Assembly: GCA_964621755.1 (NCBI GenBank)
Contig: CAZUPI010000051.1
Coordinates: 1 to 15,988, forward strand
Length of the DNA: 15,988 nt
Source: UMGS1696 sp964621755
GTDB lineage: Bacteria; Bacillota; Clostridia; Oscillospirales; CAG-272
Direction of reading: 5' to 3'
Position 1 is the first letter of the stretch, and each line of letters starts with the position of its first letter. The notes beneath the pieces were generated by a model that saw only the letters and a list, made by a program, of their open reading frames with translations, was not told the origin of the DNA and made no database searches. The position numbers were made by a program, and so were the translations under genes. Below, piece after piece: positions 14,551 through 15,988 of the stretch.

Positions 14551-14579
14551 TTGTATTAATTCCTATATTCATGTATAAT
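14551..14579 (+). promoter_or_regulatory. SigA-type promoter of the rnf operon
   Basis: TTGTAT (14551-14556) and TATAAT (14574-14579) have a 17-bp spacer in an AT-rich region. The leader to the TTG start would be about 38 nt. Confidence 0.7.
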
Positions 14580-14623
14580 TAGCATAAATAATAAGAAACA
14601 AAAGTAAATGTGAGGTGATTTAT

Positions 14624-15967
14624 TTGGCATACACCTTCCGCGGCGGGATTCATGTTGACGAGTATAAAAATACGAAACGATGCCGTATCGAAACCTTGCC
14701 AGCACCAGAGTCTGTTATTATTCCCCTGTCACAGCATATTGGTGTTCCCGCTACAGCCCTTGTGAAAAAAGGGGATACGGTGACTGTCGGTCAAAAAATC
14801 GGTGATGTCACATCGGGACTCGGCTGTCCGGTGCACTCCAGTATTTCCGGGGTCGTAACGGATATTGTAAAAAAGACTACGCAATCCGGCGCGCTTGTTG
14901 AAAATATCGTTATTCAAAATGATTTTTGTAATACGCTATGTCCCGATATCAGTCCCATGTCCAAAAAGCTTACTGAGACCACGACTGAGGAAATCATATC
15001 CATCATCCGCGAAGCAGGAATTTCAGGTATGGGCGGCGCTGCGTTTCCGACCTACGCAAAAATTCAGTCTGCTCTTGGAAAGGTTGACAAAATCATTATA
15101 AACTGCGCGGAATGCGAGCCGTTTATTACCGCGAATCATCGACTTCTTCTGGAGCATCCTGCATCCGTTATCAACGGCGTGAAGATTTTGCTGAAGGCGC
15201 TCGGCGTCTGTACAGCTTATTTTGCGGTTGAGGACAACAAAATGGATGCAATCGAAAGGCTTGAGGAATTGACCGCGGACAGTCGGATGATTTCGGTCAA
15301 AACGATGAAGACGAAATATCCGCAAGGGGATGAACGGCAGCTTGTGTACGCCATCATGGGAGTGGAAATCCCCACGGGAAAGCTTCCCGCTGACGTCGGA
15401 TGTGTTATTTTCAACGCCGAGACATGTGCCGCTATCTATAAAGCTTTTGCTTTTGGAACTCCCCTGATTTCGCGCGTTCTCACCGTTGATGGGGACTGCG
15501 TAAAACGTCCGCGAAACATTTTGGCGCCTATCGGCACGTCGGTGAGAGACCTTGTGAGCTTCTGCGGCGGACTGGTCAAAACGCCGAAAACCATTATAAA
15601 CGGCGGTCCCATGATGGGGACTGCGCAATGGGATACCGAAATGTCGGTTACCAAATCGACAAGTGCTGTTCTTATTTTCTCAGAAAATTTCGGAAAGAAG
15701 AGCGTCAAAACGCAGACCTGTATCCGCTGCGGCAAATGCGTCAAAAACTGCCCGATGCACCTGATGCCGGTTTATATCGCACAGTTTTCAAAGATTGGCG
15801 ACCTCGCGCGTGCTGAGGCGTATGGCGCGATGAACTGCGTGGAGTGTGGTTCGTGTTCGTATAACTGTCCGGGCGGAGTTGAAATCGTGCAGCACATCAG
15901 GGTGGCAAAGGCCGCAATCAAAACGGAAAAAGTGCGTCTGGCTGACTTAAAAACCACCGAGAAATGA
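14624..15967 (+). CDS. rnfC: Rnf complex subunit RnfC
   Basis: This 447-aa subunit belongs to the membrane-bound ferredoxin:NAD+ oxidoreductase that couples electron transfer to Na+ or H+ pumping. RnfC is the peripheral NADH-side subunit. The N-terminus YTFRGGIHVDEYK is the family start, followed by a barrel-sandwich segment. The flavin/NADH region has GISGMGGAAFPTYAK (about 132-146) and NCAECEPFITAN. Two [4Fe-4S] motifs are intact: CIRCGKCVKNCP (Cys 366, 369, 372, 376) and CVECGSCSYNCP (Cys 405, 408, 411, 415). The TTG start at 14624 follows GAGGTGAT (14612-14619). A GTG at 14615 lies within that site and is unlikely. Clostridial rnf operons usually run CDGEAB, and a ribosome site follows the stop, so rnfD should lie beyond the edge. 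The length is typical of the shorter Clostridia form without the E. coli C-terminal repeats. Confidence 0.96.
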   Translation: MAYTFRGGIHVDEYKNTKRCRIETLPAPESVIIPLSQHIGVPATALVKKGDTVTVGQKIGDVTSGLGCPVHSSISGVVTDIVKKTTQSGALVENIVIQNDFCNTLCPDISPMSKKLTETTTEEIISIIREAGISGMGGAAFPTYAKIQSALGKVDKIIINCAECEPFITANHRLLLEHPASVINGVKILLKALGVCTAYFAVEDNKMDAIERLEELTADSRMISVKTMKTKYPQGDERQLVYAIMGVEIPTGKLPADVGCVIFNAETCAAIYKAFAFGTPLISRVLTVDGDCVKRPRNILAPIGTSVRDLVSFCGGLVKTPKTIINGGPMMGTAQWDTEMSVTKSTSAVLIFSENFGKKSVKTQTCIRCGKCVKNCPMHLMPVYIAQFSKIGDLARAEAYGAMNCVECGSCSYNCPGGVEIVQHIRVAKAAIKTEKVRLADLKTTEK

Positions 15968-15973
15968 ATTTTT

Positions 15974-15988
15974 GGAGGAATTCCCAAT
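15974..15988 (+). promoter_or_regulatory. Ribosome binding site of the gene past the right edge (likely rnfD)
   Basis: GGAGG (15974-15978) follows the rnfC stop by six bases. The window ends in AAT, so an ATG starting at 15987 would complete with a single G beyond the edge, eight bases after the site. Identity as rnfD is inference from the usual operon order. Confidence 0.55.

Noticed and set aside
1..15988. CRISPR array, tRNA, rRNA, prophage or integrative element
   Set aside because: No regularly spaced repeats, cloverleaf-type sequence, integrase, transposase or phage gene was seen on either strand.

Overview
The window reads as chromosomal DNA of a Gram-positive, spore-forming Clostridia member, probably an anaerobe related to Oscillospirales/Ruminococcaceae. 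The grounds are a Spo0A response regulator, an Rnf complex subunit (RnfC), a DUF1836 regulator, strong GGAGG-type ribosome binding sites and SigA-type promoters with 17-bp spacers. The taxonomic placement is inference. I see no rRNA, tRNA, CRISPR array, transposase or phage gene. The window looks like ordinary core genome with some poorly described accessory genes.

Layout, left to right. (1) A minus-strand AraC-type regulator (59-889) is divergent from (2) a plus-strand run that begins at a perfect-consensus promoter: a DUF1836 regulator, a four-helix membrane protein, an NfeD/YuaF-like membrane protein, a FloT-type flotillin, and a membrane protein with an Ala/Glu/Lys-rich tail. The NfeD-flotillin pair is the recognisable membrane-microdomain core; its neighbours are unknowns that may act with it. 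(3) A terminator-like hairpin, whose 3' arm also holds the next Shine-Dalgarno, separates this from a CmpB-like (PF06541) four-helix protein and a membrane-anchored ComEC-type metallo-beta-lactamase-fold hydrolase. (4) spo0A follows on the minus strand with its own terminator and promoter. (5) Divergent from spo0A, two overlapping genes encode short MutS-like ATPases that keep the core and ATPase regions but lack mismatch-recognition domains. Both have Asn where Walker B usually has Asp. (6) mtaB, encoding a tRNA methylthiotransferase, lies convergent to them on the minus strand. (7) On the plus strand come upp (uracil salvage), an RluA-family pseudouridine synthase, and rnfC, the first gene of an rnf operon that runs off the right edge.

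Several intergenic spaces hold G/C-run hairpins next to a GTTTTG/GTTTTT-plus-G-run motif (near 4510, 6772, 11077-11163 and 13411-13450, with a decayed one near 12555). They look like a dispersed family of intergenic hairpin elements, some acting as terminators.

The parts most worth a second look are the tandem MutS-like pair next to spo0A, the flotillin neighbourhood with its DxDxDG loop and tailed partner, the hairpin that overlaps a Shine-Dalgarno, and the intergenic hairpin family. I found no clear evidence of a wholly new system.
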